This document shows positions 33,723 to 42,487 of a stretch of DNA of 64,000 nt, piece after piece. Under the pieces are notes generated by a model, which saw only the letters and a program-made list of their open reading frames with translations, ran no database searches and was not told the DNA's origin. Source of the stretch: Micromonospora parathelypteridis (GTDB lineage: Bacteria > Actinomycetota > Actinomycetes > Mycobacteriales > Micromonosporaceae); NCBI RefSeq assembly GCF_014201145.1, contig NZ_JACHDP010000001.1, forward strand, positions 6,820,001-6,884,000. Direction: 5' to 3'. The position numbers and the translations under genes were made by a program. How positions within the stretch are numbered: position 1 is the first letter of the stretch; each line of letters begins with the position of its first letter.

Positions 33723-34757
33723 TCAGGAGACCGGACGGGCGTGTTCCAACCTGATCGGAGCGTGCAGCGCCGAAACCTCGGCAACCTCACGCTCCCCAAA
33801 CGTCACGTTACCGCCGCCGCCCCGGACCGACGCCACCACCCCACCAGGAATGTTCAACGCCGTACGCATCGTCGCCGGATCACCGATCACCGTGATCGTG
33901 TACGGCCCCGTCAACCGACGCCCCTCGACCACCAACGACCCGTTGTCCCCATCGAGGAAGTACGTCGATGCGATGACCCGCACCGTCGCCCGGTCACCAC
34001 CGGAGATCTGCATCGCCTCCGCGCCGGCACCCCGCAACTCCTGCACCGCGTCCAGCACCCGGTTCGCCGTGATCGGCTTGAGGCCGGCATCGAACTGCAC
34101 CGTCAACCCAGGCCCGACCGCCGGCAACGTACCCGCCAGGATGCCCAGCTCGTCCGCCCGCCGCGTCGCCTCGTCCAACGCCGCCTGACGGCCCTGCTCA
34201 CCCGAGCGCAACTGCCGCTGACTGTCCTCCAGAGCACGAATGTCCTGCTGCAGACGACTCTCCCGCGCATCCAGATCCGACAGGATCCGGACCAGGTCCT
34301 CCTGGCGCGTCGCACCCAACGTCGGATCCGTCGACGTCGTCTTCAACTGCACCACCAGGGTGAAGCCCAACAACGCCAACAACACCACGATCATCGCCCC
34401 GGCAGTACTCCACCGCGACCGACCCGCCGCAACCGGCGCCGCCGACGCCCCGGCAACCGCCTCCGACTCCCCGGCCGGCTCCGCCAACCCGTCGGAACCC
34501 GCCACCGGCTCCCCCGACCGCGACACCGCGCTCAGGTCCACCGTCGCACCGTCATCGACCGGCTCCACACCCGGCTCCACCGCGGGATCCTCATCCGGCT
34601 CCTGCGGCTCCACCGGCTCCTGCGGGGCCAACGGGCTCAACTCGTCCGGATCCGGCGCATCCGGCCGCGGATCCGGCTCACCCGCCGGCCCACCCGGCCG
34701 CGCCGGACCCGCCGGCTGCGGCCACCCGGTCCCCGTGTCGGTCTGCTCGTCACTCAT
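33723..34757 (-). CDS. DUF881 membrane protein with long acidic/proline N-tail
   Basis: 344 aa. The first 115 residues are disordered, rich in Pro, Glu, Asp and Gly. One membrane helix (about 120-140, AGAMIVVLLALLGFTLVVQL) is followed by a coiled coil (DLVRILSDLDARESRLQQDI) and the DUF881 domain with VGPGLTVQFD, RVLDAVQELRGAGAEAMQI and GPYTITVIGDP. Family members lie in the division/envelope cluster with Sbp. Function unknown. ATG at 34757. Confidence 0.85.
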   Translation of the reverse strand: MSDEQTDTGTGWPQPAGPARPGGPAGEPDPRPDAPDPDELSPLAPQEPVEPQEPDEDPAVEPGVEPVDDGATVDLSAVSRSGEPVAGSDGLAEPAGESEAVAGASAAPVAAGRSRWSTAGAMIVVLLALLGFTLVVQLKTTSTDPTLGATRQEDLVRILSDLDARESRLQQDIRALEDSQRQLRSGEQGRQAALDEATRRADELGILAGTLPAVGPGLTVQFDAGLKPITANRVLDAVQELRGAGAEAMQISGGDRATVRVIASTYFLDGDNGSLVVEGRRLTGPYTITVIGDPATMRTALNIPGGVVASVRGGGGNVTFGEREVAEVSALHAPIRLEHARPVS

Positions 34758-34768
34758 CGCTGTCAAAC

Positions 34769-35101
34769 CTACGCCCGGAACAGGTGCCGACGGATCGCCG
34801 CCACGTTGCCGAAGATGCGAACCCCCAGCACGACGACCACACCGGTGGACAACTGCCCGCCCACCCCCAACTGGTCACCCAGATAGACGATCAGACCAGC
34901 AACCAGCACGTTCGAGATGAACGACACCACGAACTGCTTGTCGTCGAAGATGCGGTCCAACCTGGCCCGCACACCACCGAACACCGCGTCCAACGCGGCC
35001 ACCACCGCGATCGGCAGGTACGGCTGCAACGCCGCCGGCACCGTGGGATCAAGCCACACACCGAGCACCACACCGGCGAGCAACGCCAGCACCGCGATCA
35101 T
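34769..35101 (-). CDS. sbp: Small basic protein, DUF1290
   Basis: 110 aa with three membrane helices. MIAVLALLAGVVLGVW, YLPIAVVAALDAVFGGVRA and FISNVLVAGLIVYLGDQLG match the small basic protein found between two DUF881 genes in Gram-positives, close to division genes. Both neighbours overlap or abut it (ATGA with the upstream DUF881), so the three are one translational unit. Confidence 0.9.
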   Translation of the reverse strand: MIAVLALLAGVVLGVWLDPTVPAALQPYLPIAVVAALDAVFGGVRARLDRIFDDKQFVVSFISNVLVAGLIVYLGDQLGVGGQLSTGVVVVLGVRIFGNVAAIRRHLFRA

Positions 35102-36042
35102 CGGCCACCTCCGGAGGGGCTAGTGGTCGTCTTCGGGCCGGACGACCCGGGACTGCCGGACCGGACACCCGACGCGGAAGGGCTCGGACTGACCGACGGC
35201 TTCGCGTAGCGTAGCTGCGGCTCCGGAGCCGCCGGCAGGGTGAGGTCATCCGACTCCCGCACACCGAACGACAACCCGGTCTTCTGCGCGACCTCCCGCA
35301 TCAGCGCCGCGTTACGGCTGTCCTCGAACTTGCGCCGCAACGAACCCGGACCGATCGCCGACACCTCGTACGGCCCGGTCACCGGCCGGAAATCCACAAG
35401 CATCGCCTCACCCGCCGACCGGATCGTCGACGTCGCCGTCAACCGCTGCCCGTTGATGGCGATCGCCTCCGCGCCGGCACTCCACAACGCGTTCGCCACC
35501 CCCTGCAGGTCGCTGTAGAGCACCCGCGACGGCCCAGCGCCGGCACCGGTCACCGCGTCCGCGTTGTCCGGTGCGTCCGCCAACCGCACCACCACACCAT
35601 CGCCGCGCACCCGACCCAGCCCCGTGCTCGCCTCCAGGTCCCGCAGCCGGGCGGCGGCCGACCCACTCAACGCCGCATCCCGCTGCCGACTGACCTCGTC
35701 ACGCAGCTGGTCCGCCCGCGTGGACAACCGGTCGGTCTGGCTCTCCCGCTCCTTGATCTGCGCCACCAGACCGGAGCGGGCCTGGCTGCGCCCCGGCTCG
35801 TCCTCCATCGTCTGTCGGTACGCGACCGCGAACAGGAACCCGAGCATCACCACCACGACCAGGCTGACCGAACGGGTCGGCCAGGCACGCCACCCCCGGG
35901 CCGGCTCGGTGGACGCCGAACGACGGCGGGCAGCCGCCGCGTCCGCATACCCCGGGTCCAGCGGGTTGCGAAACAGTTCGGTGAGGAAATCGGGCGCGTA
36001 CACCCGGTCCTGGCGGGGTTTCCCGGGCCGGGGCGCGCTCAC
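35098..36042 (-). CDS. DUF881 membrane protein
   Basis: 314 aa. N-terminal cytoplasmic stretch of about 65 residues, one membrane helix (SVSLVVVVMLGFLFAVAY), coiled coil (ERESQTDRLSTRADQLRDEV) and DUF881 domain (GDGVVVRLADAP, YSDLQGVANALWSAGAEAIA, GPYEVSAIGPGSL), then a Ser/Pro-rich tail of about 45 residues. GTG at 36042 overlaps the pgsA-like stop (GTGA). Second DUF881 copy flanking sbp, as at Rv1823-Rv1825. Confidence 0.88.
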   Translation of the reverse strand: MSAPRPGKPRQDRVYAPDFLTELFRNPLDPGYADAAAARRRSASTEPARGWRAWPTRSVSLVVVVMLGFLFAVAYRQTMEDEPGRSQARSGLVAQIKERESQTDRLSTRADQLRDEVSRQRDAALSGSAAARLRDLEASTGLGRVRGDGVVVRLADAPDNADAVTGAGAGPSRVLYSDLQGVANALWSAGAEAIAINGQRLTATSTIRSAGEAMLVDFRPVTGPYEVSAIGPGSLRRKFEDSRNAALMREVAQKTGLSFGVRESDDLTLPAAPEPQLRYAKPSVSPSPSASGVRSGSPGSSGPKTTTSPSGGGR

Positions 36043-36671
36043 GCCGCCGCTCCCCGCCCGCGCGCCGCGCGCACCAGCCGAGCCGCCTGCACCACGTACA
36101 TCCCGCCGGCCACCCAGTAGAGCACCAGCCCCCACCAGGCCAACGCCCAACCGATCGCGGCCGTCGCCGTCGCCGCCGCGCTCCACTCGGTGGCCAGCAG
36201 CAGCACCGGGAACGCCGCGAGCAGCAGGAACGTGGCGGTCTTGCCCACGTAGTGCACCGGCGGCGGCCCGTAGCCGAAGCGGCGCAGCACCGCCAGCGAG
36301 CCGAGCAGCAGCAGTTCGCGGGCCAGCAGCGCCGCGGTGAACTGCCACGGCACCACCTCCCGCGCGGTGAAGGCGATCAGGGTGGCGAGGATGTAGAGCC
36401 GGTCGGCGAACGGGTCGAGCAGCTCCCCGAGGCGACTCACCTGGTGCAGGCGGCGGGCGATCCAACCGTCGACCCAGTCGGTGGTGCCGCCGATGGCGAG
36501 GATGACGATCGCCGCGACGTCGGCTCGCTCGACCAGGAACAGGTAGAGAAAGAGCGGCACGCCCAGCAGCCGCACGAAGCTGATCAGGTTGGGCAGGGTG
36601 AGCACCTGGTTGCCGGGGGCCTCGTCACCGGTGTCCCGCGGTTGCTCTGCCCGAGCCGGCCGACGCGACAC
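36039..36671 (-). CDS. CDP-alcohol phosphatidyltransferase (PgsA2-like)
   Basis: 210 aa with about five membrane helices. The family signature D-G-x2-A-R-x8-G-x3-D-x3-D is intact (DGWIARRL ... RLGELLDPFADR). It transfers a phosphatidyl group from CDP-diacylglycerol to an alcohol such as glycerol-3-phosphate. By position (next to DUF881-sbp-DUF881-gcvH) it equals Rv1822 pgsA2. First gene of the operon. Confidence 0.92.
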   Translation of the reverse strand: MSRRPARAEQPRDTGDEAPGNQVLTLPNLISFVRLLGVPLFLYLFLVERADVAAIVILAIGGTTDWVDGWIARRLHQVSRLGELLDPFADRLYILATLIAFTAREVVPWQFTAALLARELLLLGSLAVLRRFGYGPPPVHYVGKTATFLLLAAFPVLLLATEWSAAATATAAIGWALAWWGLVLYWVAGGMYVVQAARLVRAARGRGAAA

Positions 36672-36963
36672 CGATCCTCCTCCACGGCACGCGGGCCCCC
36701 GGCCGACGTTGGGCGTGGCGGAGGGTCGTACGCGCTGTCGGGCCGGCCAGCGCCGGCTCCCCTGCGGCCCCGGGCGGGGCCTCTTCCCTGACGCGGCCCG
36801 TGATCTCGATGATCACGGGCCGGGTAAGTGCGTTGTCACTATATCGGGCTTCCCTCGGCTCCCTGGGCGCCGCCGTGGGCGGTTCGGTGCGGCTTTGCCG
36901 CACTGTGGCGTGGATCACCACGCGTAGAGCATCCTAGGATACTGGAGAACGGGGTGGCCGGGC
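36672..36963. other. Gene-free region upstream of the pgsA operon
   Basis: About 290 bp that must hold the promoter of the pgsA-DUF881-sbp operon and the end of the MarR operon. It contains a perfect hairpin (36795-36821) and ATCCTAGGAT (36930-36939), a 10-bp palindrome seen again at 59290-59299. Confidence 0.4.
36795..36821 (-). terminator. Hairpin after the MarR operon
   Basis: Perfect 11-bp arms GGCCCGTGATC and GATCACGGGCC around TCGAT, about 140 bp after the MarR stop and 120 bp before the pgsA start. No T-tract; terminator role is inferred from position. Confidence 0.5.
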
Positions 36964-37488
36964 TCAGGCCGTCTGCACCGCCGGGTCGGTCTGCTGCTCG
37001 GGCACCGACTGGGTCGCCGCCCGACCGAACGCGACCAACGCCAGCAACAGATCGTGTTGCATCCTCGCCGGCATCCGATCCAGCACCGACTGCACCGCCC
37101 GCTGCCGCTGTTCGGCCAACTGCCGCAGCAGGGTCAGCGCCGCGGCGGTCGCCACCAACCGCACCTCACGCCGGTCGCGTGGATCGGGCACCCGGCGCAG
37201 CAGGCCGGTCGCCTCCAGCCGGTCGCAGAGGCGGCTCGCCGACGACGGCACCACATTCAGCAGCTCCGCCAGGCCGTTGACATTGGTCTCCGGTCGGCTG
37301 CTGATCAGGGTCAGCACCCGCAACTGCGTGGGCGGCACCTGGTGCCGCGCCGCGGCCGAGTCGAGCACGGCGATCAGCGTCCCGGCGGCCGCGTCGATCG
37401 CGGCGGCGAGATCCGCAGGTCGCTCCACCTGATGTCCCCTGCCGTCGTCGCGCTGGTGCCCGCCCGACGGAGCGGCGGCGACCCTCAC
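36964..37488 (-). CDS. MarR family transcriptional regulator
   Basis: 174 aa winged helix. PPTQLRVLTLISSRPETNVN, GLAELLNVVPSSASRLCDRL and LEATGLLRRVPDPRDRREVR are the MarR HTH and wing. GTG start overlaps the stop of the upstream PP2C phosphatase gene (GTGA), so the two are coupled, and both may be controlled by a palindrome upstream of the phosphatase. Confidence 0.9.
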   Translation of the reverse strand: MRVAAAPSGGHQRDDGRGHQVERPADLAAAIDAAAGTLIAVLDSAAARHQVPPTQLRVLTLISSRPETNVNGLAELLNVVPSSASRLCDRLEATGLLRRVPDPRDRREVRLVATAAALTLLRQLAEQRQRAVQSVLDRMPARMQHDLLLALVAFGRAATQSVPEQQTDPAVQTA

Positions 37489-38663
37489 TCACTGCCCCGC
37501 TCACGCGGACCGTGCCAGTCCAGACAGACCACGACGGCGTCGTCGCGCAGATCGGAGTCCGCGTGGTAGGCGTGCAGTTCGCGCATCACCGTACCAACCG
37601 CCTCAGCCGCCGGCTGCAACCGTGTGGCGCGCAGGGAGCGGGCCATCACCCGTTGCCCGTACGGTTCCTGGCCCGGTGGCTCGGCGGCCCACACCCCGTC
37701 GCTGACCACGAAGAGGCGGTCGCCCGGCGTGAGTTGCAACTCCTGTAGCTCGTAGCGGGTCTCCGCGAACATGCCCAGCGGCAACTGCTGATCCAGCTTT
37801 ATCGGCTCCACCACGGCCCCGCGCATCCGCAACAGGTGCGGGGAGCCCGCGTCGACCGCCCGCACCCGGCCGGTGCGAGTGTCCACTTCGAGCAGCAGGG
37901 TGGCCACGTACCGGTGGCCCCGGTGCTGGTAGAAGACCGTGTCCGAGGCAAGCTCGGCCTGCTCCACCAGGCCGCCACCCGAGCGCCGCGCGTTGCGCAT
38001 CGCGTTCACCGTGACGGCCGTCAGCATCGACGCGGCCAGGCCACTGCCCTCGCCGTTGAGCACGGTCACGGTGAGCCGGTCGCCGTCCAGAGACCAGTCG
38101 AAGTGGTCCCCACCCACGGTGTACGCCGGCTCGAGCTGCCCAGCCAGGTGGAACGCGTGGTGCGCCACGCTGCGCCCGGGCAGCAGATCCCACTGCATCT
38201 CGGCGGCCATCGTCAGTCGCTCACGGCGTCGGGCCCGCCGGTAACGGTCGGTCTCCCGGTCCGCCGCACGCATCGCCACCGCCAGAGCACCGGCGATGTC
38301 GGCCGCTTGGCCGGTGACAGCCGGACCCGGGACGGCCGGAAGCTCGATCATCAGCACACCCAGCCGCTCCCCCCACACCGTCAACGGCAGGTAGAGCCGG
38401 CAGGAGCCGTCCCCGGCGCTGTCGCGCACCGGTTGCTGGCTGCTGAAGCACCGTTGGGCCACGGTGTGGCAGGCCAGGAACCCGGCCGCCGGCAGGTCCG
38501 GATCCAGCACCGGCCAGAGCCCGCTGATCCGGTAGTCGGCGACGAAGACGTCGGTGCGCAGCGCGCCCAGCGTCGACCGGATCGCCCGGTCCGCAGCCTC
38601 CGCCAACTGGTCGGGCGGGGCCTCGCGCAACGCGCGCGACACCACGTCCGGCGGGTCCACCAT
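37485..38663 (-). CDS. GAF-like sensor + SpoIIE-type PP2C phosphatase
   Basis: 392 aa. The N-terminal half (about 20-150) resembles a GAF sensory domain (DVFVADYRISGLWPVL, RLYLPLTVWGERLGVLMIEL). The C-terminal half is a PPM/SpoIIE phosphatase: MQWDLLPG, GGDHFDWSLDGDRL, LNGEGSGLAASMLTAV, SDGVWAA and DDAVVVCLDW. The first metal-site motif is GGDHFD in place of the usual GGDYYD/W. Likely acts in a partner-switching or stress signal path. No anti-sigma kinase is adjacent. ATG at 38663. Confidence 0.85.
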   Translation of the reverse strand: MVDPPDVVSRALREAPPDQLAEAADRAIRSTLGALRTDVFVADYRISGLWPVLDPDLPAAGFLACHTVAQRCFSSQQPVRDSAGDGSCRLYLPLTVWGERLGVLMIELPAVPGPAVTGQAADIAGALAVAMRAADRETDRYRRARRRERLTMAAEMQWDLLPGRSVAHHAFHLAGQLEPAYTVGGDHFDWSLDGDRLTVTVLNGEGSGLAASMLTAVTVNAMRNARRSGGGLVEQAELASDTVFYQHRGHRYVATLLLEVDTRTGRVRAVDAGSPHLLRMRGAVVEPIKLDQQLPLGMFAETRYELQELQLTPGDRLFVVSDGVWAAEPPGQEPYGQRVMARSLRATRLQPAAEAVGTVMRELHAYHADSDLRDDAVVVCLDWHGPRERGSE

Positions 38664-38680
38664 GGTCGTCCTCTCCAGAA

Positions 38681-38698
38681 GCTTGCTACAGGGCAAGC
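38681..38698. promoter_or_regulatory. Candidate MarR operator upstream of the phosphatase-MarR operon
   Basis: GCTTGC (38681-38686) and GCAAGC (38693-38698) form a perfect palindrome with a 6-bp centre, 18 bp before the phosphatase ATG. Size and symmetry fit MarR boxes (TTGC...GCAA type). Confidence 0.5.
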
Positions 38699-38734
38699 AT
38701 CATACGGACGACCCCAGACGGCGAATCCGGGCGG

Positions 38735-39481
38735 TCAGTCGCCGCCGCGGGTCGCGAGCACACCGTGGAACGCGTCGGGCACCTGCGCCGGCGGGCCCTC
38801 CGGCCGCCACTCGGCAACCGGGACGATCCCGTCCCCCGTCGGCGCCCACCGACCCAGCAGCGGCGCGAACGCCGCCGGTGGACGCATCCGGAACTGCGGC
38901 CCCATCATCGCCAGCGCCTGCGGATGACCCGCCAACTCCTCGGTGTCGAAATCCACCGCGAGCAGGCTGCCCGGCGCCGCGCCGGCGTACAACTCGTCGA
39001 GCGTGCGGGTCAGCGTAGCGTCGTCGAGGAACGCGGCGAGCCCGAGAAAGACCACCCCGACCGGTCTGCGGCCCCAACCAGGGACGAACCGGTGCAGCTG
39101 CGCCGGGTCGATCGTGCCGATGTCGGTCGCGTCACCGAAGCCGTAGCCGGCCCGGTCGCTGCCGGCGAGGATGCCCTGACCGAGCCGGATGGTCACCGGG
39201 TCGACGTCGGTGTAGAGCACGGTCGCGTCGGTGGCGACCTCGTGCACGTTGCCCATCGTGGGCACCCCGGCGCCGAACACCAGGAAACCGTCCACGCCCT
39301 GCCCGGCCATGGCCCGCACCGTCCGGCCCAGGAACGCCCGCAACTCCCGGAACACCGGCGCGCACGGACCGTACGCCTGCTCGAACGCGCTCGCGGCGGC
39401 CACGTCGACCGGGAAGTGGTGCGCCCCGCCGAGCCAAAAGTCGATCATACGTGCGGTGCTCGGCTGTTCCGGTTCACCCAT
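38735..39481 (-). CDS. S-adenosyl methyltransferase family protein (PF04672, formerly DUF574)
   Basis: 248 aa. STARMIDFWLGGAHHFPVD is the N-terminal family signature; FLVFGAGVPTMGNVHEV is the SAM-binding loop (normally G-x-G-x-P), followed by VLYTDVDPVTIRLGQ. Very common in Streptomyces and Micromonospora in many copies; substrates unknown. ATG at 39481 with GGAG eight bases upstream. Confidence 0.87.
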   Translation of the reverse strand: MGEPEQPSTARMIDFWLGGAHHFPVDVAAASAFEQAYGPCAPVFRELRAFLGRTVRAMAGQGVDGFLVFGAGVPTMGNVHEVATDATVLYTDVDPVTIRLGQGILAGSDRAGYGFGDATDIGTIDPAQLHRFVPGWGRRPVGVVFLGLAAFLDDATLTRTLDELYAGAAPGSLLAVDFDTEELAGHPQALAMMGPQFRMRPPAAFAPLLGRWAPTGDGIVPVAEWRPEGPPAQVPDAFHGVLATRGGD

Positions 39482-39598
39482 CGACAGTGCTCCCTCCCCG
39501 ACCGGTCGTCGCCAGCGTACCGACCCCGACGCACTCGGCGGTATCGCGGCGCGGAGGCGATCGCGCCCGCGATACTGGCCCCGGGCGGGAGGTGGGCG

Positions 39599-40480
39599 GT
39601 GAACTCGGCGAACAGCGCGGCGGTCGTGGTGGGCGTGGACGGCTCGGAACCGGCGCTGCGCGCCGTACGCCTCGCCGCCACGGAGGCGGCGCGCCGGCAT
39701 CGGCCACTACGGGTCGTACACGGGTTCATCTGGCCGCTGCTGCACGTGCCGGTCTCCCCCGCCCCGGGCGCGCCGCCCGGCGGTGGGCTGCGCCACCGGG
39801 CCGAGGAACTGGTCCAGGCCGCGGTGGCCGAGGCCGAGGCGACCGTACCGGGACTGTCGATCTCCGGTGAGATCATCGACGGTGAGGCCGCCGCGGTGCT
39901 GGTGGGCGAATCCCCCACCGCCGCGCTCATCGTGCTCGGCGACCGCGGGTTGGGTGGCTTCTCCGCGCTGATCGTCGGCTCGGTCGCGGTGCAGGTCGCC
40001 GCGTACGCCGACTGCCCGGTGCTGGTGGCCCGCGGCGCGCAACGACCCGACGAGCCGGTGCTGGTCGCGGTGGACGGTTCGCCGGCCTCCCAGCTGGCGG
40101 CCGACTTCGCCGCCGAGACCGCCGTGTCGCGCGGCGTGCCGCTGGTGGCGGTGCACGCCTACCGGCACCCGGGCAGTAGCGGCCCGGGCGACATGCAACC
40201 CCTGGTGTACGACGAGGCGAAGCTGCACGGTGAGCAGGAGCGGATGCTCGCCGAGTGGGTGAGCGGGCTGACCGAGCACCACCCGGAGCTGCGGCTGACC
40301 TGCCGGGCGGTGCACGGCCGGACCGGTGCGGTGCTCGCCGAGGCGTCCCGCTCCGCCCAACTGGCGGTGGTGGGTGGGCAGGGGCGCGGCGAGGTGACCG
40401 GGTTGCTGCTGGGGTCGGTGAGCCAGTCGATGCTGCACCACGCGCAGTGCCCCGTCGCCGTCGTCCACGCGCCCCGCTAG
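39599..40480 (+). CDS. Tandem universal stress protein
   Basis: 293 aa made of two UspA domains. Each starts with a beta strand and Asp (VVVGVDGSEPAL and VLVAVDGSPASQL) and ends with an ATP-binding loop (GDRGLGGFSALIVGSVAVQV and GGQGRGEVTGLLLGSVSQS; pattern G-x2-G-x9-G-S). Binds ATP; stress or dormancy role. GTG start with GGAGG six bases upstream. Divergent from the methyltransferase gene. Confidence 0.92.
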   Translation: MNSANSAAVVVGVDGSEPALRAVRLAATEAARRHRPLRVVHGFIWPLLHVPVSPAPGAPPGGGLRHRAEELVQAAVAEAEATVPGLSISGEIIDGEAAAVLVGESPTAALIVLGDRGLGGFSALIVGSVAVQVAAYADCPVLVARGAQRPDEPVLVAVDGSPASQLAADFAAETAVSRGVPLVAVHAYRHPGSSGPGDMQPLVYDEAKLHGEQERMLAEWVSGLTEHHPELRLTCRAVHGRTGAVLAEASRSAQLAVVGGQGRGEVTGLLLGSVSQSMLHHAQCPVAVVHAPR

Positions 40481-40551
40481 GTCCCGAGGTTGGCGCGCCA
40501 CCAGACGGGTAGACGGCCGCGGTACGCCCATGGCGACGAAGGAGGCTCCAG

Positions 40552-40764
40552 ATGGCAGGACCACGGCCGGGCAGTAACGCCTACGACAAGCAGCGGGCGC
40601 GGTTGCGTAACGCGATCGACGACTCCGGACGCCGGGTGCCCGACGGCAAGGCCAACCAGGTCGCCAACAAGATCCTCCAGGAGGATCGCGGGCAGCGGGG
40701 CGTGGTGCGCGGCGACCGCACGTACGGCCCGAAGAGCGAGCGCGAACCAGGCGACCCGAAGTGA
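40552..40764 (+). CDS. Small basic conserved protein
   Basis: 70 aa, Arg/Lys/Gly-rich, no Cys and no membrane segment (SNAYDKQRARLRNAIDDSGR, GKANQVANKILQEDRGQR). It has an excellent ribosome site (GAAGGAGG, 6-7 bases from the ATG), which supports it as a real gene. Family not recognised; stress-related small actinobacterial proteins look similar. It sits just after the stress protein gene and before a membrane protein gene. Confidence 0.75.
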   Translation: MAGPRPGSNAYDKQRARLRNAIDDSGRRVPDGKANQVANKILQEDRGQRGVVRGDRTYGPKSEREPGDPK

Positions 40765-40775
40765 GGAGGGTCGAC

Positions 40776-41237
40776 GTGGCCGACGGCGCCATCGCGGGCG
40801 CCGTCGGCAGCACCGCGCTGAACGTGGTCAGCTACCTCGACATCGCGCTGCGGGGACGGCCGGAGAGCAACGTCCCGCAGGAGACCGTCGACCGGTTGGC
40901 CGGGATCGCGCACGTGGACCTGGGGTCCGGGGACCAGGCGGCGAACCGCCGCTCGGGCCTCGGGCCCCTGATCGGCTACGGGCTGGGCATCGCCGCGGGC
41001 GTCGCGTTCGCGCTCTACGCGGGTGGTCGACGCCAGCCGTTGCCGATGGCCACCGGCCTGCTCGGCGCCGGCGTCATGACCATGACCGACGGGTCGATCA
41101 CCGTGCTCGGGATCAGTGACCCGCGTACGTGGCGGCGATCCGACTGGATCTCCGACATCATCCCGCACCTGGCGTACGGGCTGACGGCCGCCGCCACCTG
41201 GAACAGGTTGCGGCGGCCGTCAGGTCGCAGTCGCTAG
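40776..41237 (+). CDS. Conserved membrane protein of unknown function
   Basis: 153 aa. Gly/Ala-rich helices at about 5-25, 65-85, 95-115 and 135-145 suggest a small membrane protein (LGPLIGYGLGIAAGVAFALY, MATGLLGAGVMTMTDGS). GTG at 40776 has GAGGAGG six bases upstream; the stop of the upstream gene is within that ribosome site, so they are an operon. No function can be given. Confidence 0.75.
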   Translation: MADGAIAGAVGSTALNVVSYLDIALRGRPESNVPQETVDRLAGIAHVDLGSGDQAANRRSGLGPLIGYGLGIAAGVAFALYAGGRRQPLPMATGLLGAGVMTMTDGSITVLGISDPRTWRRSDWISDIIPHLAYGLTAAATWNRLRRPSGRSR

Positions 41238-41441
41238 TTAGCGGGTGTCGCTGTCGTCGTCGGCCACCGGCTCACCGGCCGGGCCGTACGGCGACACCTG
41301 CCCCTTGGGTACCGGTCGACCGGCATCGCCGCCCGACGTGCCACGGTTGGCCGGGTGCCCGCCCGGGGCGGGGCCCTTGTTGTCCTGGCTGGTCGCGCCC
41401 AGTGCGTTGCGGCGAAGTTCCTGCTGCTGCGGGTTCGTCAC
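41238..41441 (-). CDS. Small hydrophilic conserved protein
   Basis: 67 aa, Gly/Pro/Asn/Asp-rich and probably disordered (TNPQQQELRRNALGATSQDN, acidic C-terminus VADDDSDTR). GTG at 41441 has GGAG seven bases upstream. Its stop touches the stop of the convergent membrane-protein gene with no base between. Function unknown. Confidence 0.65.
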   Translation of the reverse strand: MTNPQQQELRRNALGATSQDNKGPAPGGHPANRGTSGGDAGRPVPKGQVSPYGPAGEPVADDDSDTR

Positions 41442-41575
41442 GGGGTGTCTCCCTCCGGTACGGCAGGCGGCATCGACCGCCTGCACACCCCGGCATACCC
41501 GCCCGCTCCGGCGGCATTCCGGCCCCGGGCGCCGGCCGGACGGCTAGTGGAGCACGGATCGGGTACCCCGTCGGT

Positions 41576-42226
41576 GTGGGCAACGATCGAACGGTGGTGC
41601 GAGTCCTGCTGGACCGGCGTGGCCGCACGTACGCGGAGGAGGCCGGCATCCGGCTCTCCGACCGCCCCGGGCCGCTCTACCAGTTGTTGGTGCTGGCCAC
41701 CCTGCTGAGCACCCGGATCCGGGCGTGCCTGGCGGTGGACGCCGCGCGGGAGTTGTTCGCCGCGGGCTACCGCACGCCACAGGCGATGGAGGCGGCCAGT
41801 TGGCAGGAACGCGTCGACGCGCTGGGCCGGGCCCATTACCGCCGCTACGACGAGCGGACCGCCACCATGCTCGGCACCGGCGCCCGACTGTGCCTGGACC
41901 GCTGGCACGGTGACCTGCGACGGCTGCACCGGGAGGCGCAGGGCGACCCCGCCGGGCTGCGTCGGCGGCTCACCGAGTTTCCCGGCATCGGCCCCACCGG
42001 CGCGGACATCTACCTGCGCGAGGCTCAGGCGGTCTGGTCGGACCTGCGCCCGTACGCCGACCGTCGGGCGCTGGCCGGGGCGAAGCGGCTGGGTCTGCCG
42101 GGCTCTCCGGACCGGTTGGCCGGCCTCGTCAAGGAACCGGACTTCGGCCGGCTCGCCTCGGCGCTGGTTCGCGTGGCGCTCGGCGAGGAGTCCGCCGGCG
42201 AGGTCACCCGCGTGGCCGCCCGCTGA
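41576..42226 (+). CDS. HhH-GPD-type DNA repair protein (endonuclease III-like fold)
   Basis: 216 aa. LYQLLVLATLLSTRIRACLA and the helix-hairpin-helix LTEFPGIGPTGADIYLRE place it in the HhH-GPD glycosylase superfamily. The catalytic Asp may be in WSDLRPYADRRAL. No Fe-S Cys cluster is present, unlike endonuclease III. A role in base excision is likely but the lesion is unknown. GTG at 41576 without a strong ribosome site. Confidence 0.78.
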   Translation: MGNDRTVVRVLLDRRGRTYAEEAGIRLSDRPGPLYQLLVLATLLSTRIRACLAVDAARELFAAGYRTPQAMEAASWQERVDALGRAHYRRYDERTATMLGTGARLCLDRWHGDLRRLHREAQGDPAGLRRRLTEFPGIGPTGADIYLREAQAVWSDLRPYADRRALAGAKRLGLPGSPDRLAGLVKEPDFGRLASALVRVALGEESAGEVTRVAAR

Positions 42227-42230
42227 GGCC

Positions 42231-42425
42231 CTACTTGACCGTCTTGTCCCCGGGCCGGGTCAGGTGCCACACCAGCAACGCGGCGAGCAACGCCAGGACG
42301 ACCACCCCGCCGGAGATGCCACGGCCCTCCTCGGGGCTGCGGCCGGCGCTGCCGAAGTAGATCACCGCGAGGCCGGCCAGCACCGTGACGAACGTACGCA
42401 AACCTCGGTCCTTCACGTCTCGCAC
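42231..42425 (-). CDS. Small two-helix membrane protein
   Basis: 64 aa. Two hydrophobic helices (TFVTVLAGLAVIYFGSA and GGVVVLALLAALLVWHLT) are joined by a short charged loop, with basic ends. GTG start at 42425 (another GTG at 42416). Function unknown; it lies tail to tail with the HhH-GPD gene. Confidence 0.65.
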   Translation of the reverse strand: MRDVKDRGLRTFVTVLAGLAVIYFGSAGRSPEEGRGISGGVVVLALLAALLVWHLTRPGDKTVK

Positions 42426-42487
42426 CGTAAGCGTGCCGCCCCCACCCCGGCGGGCATTTGGGCTTGTTGTCCCCCTTCTGGGGGTGG

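Noticed and set aside
36795..36821. Operator for the pgsA operon
   Set aside because: The palindrome is long and GC-rich with a 5-bp loop, which fits a hairpin after the MarR operon better than a protein site, though this is not excluded.
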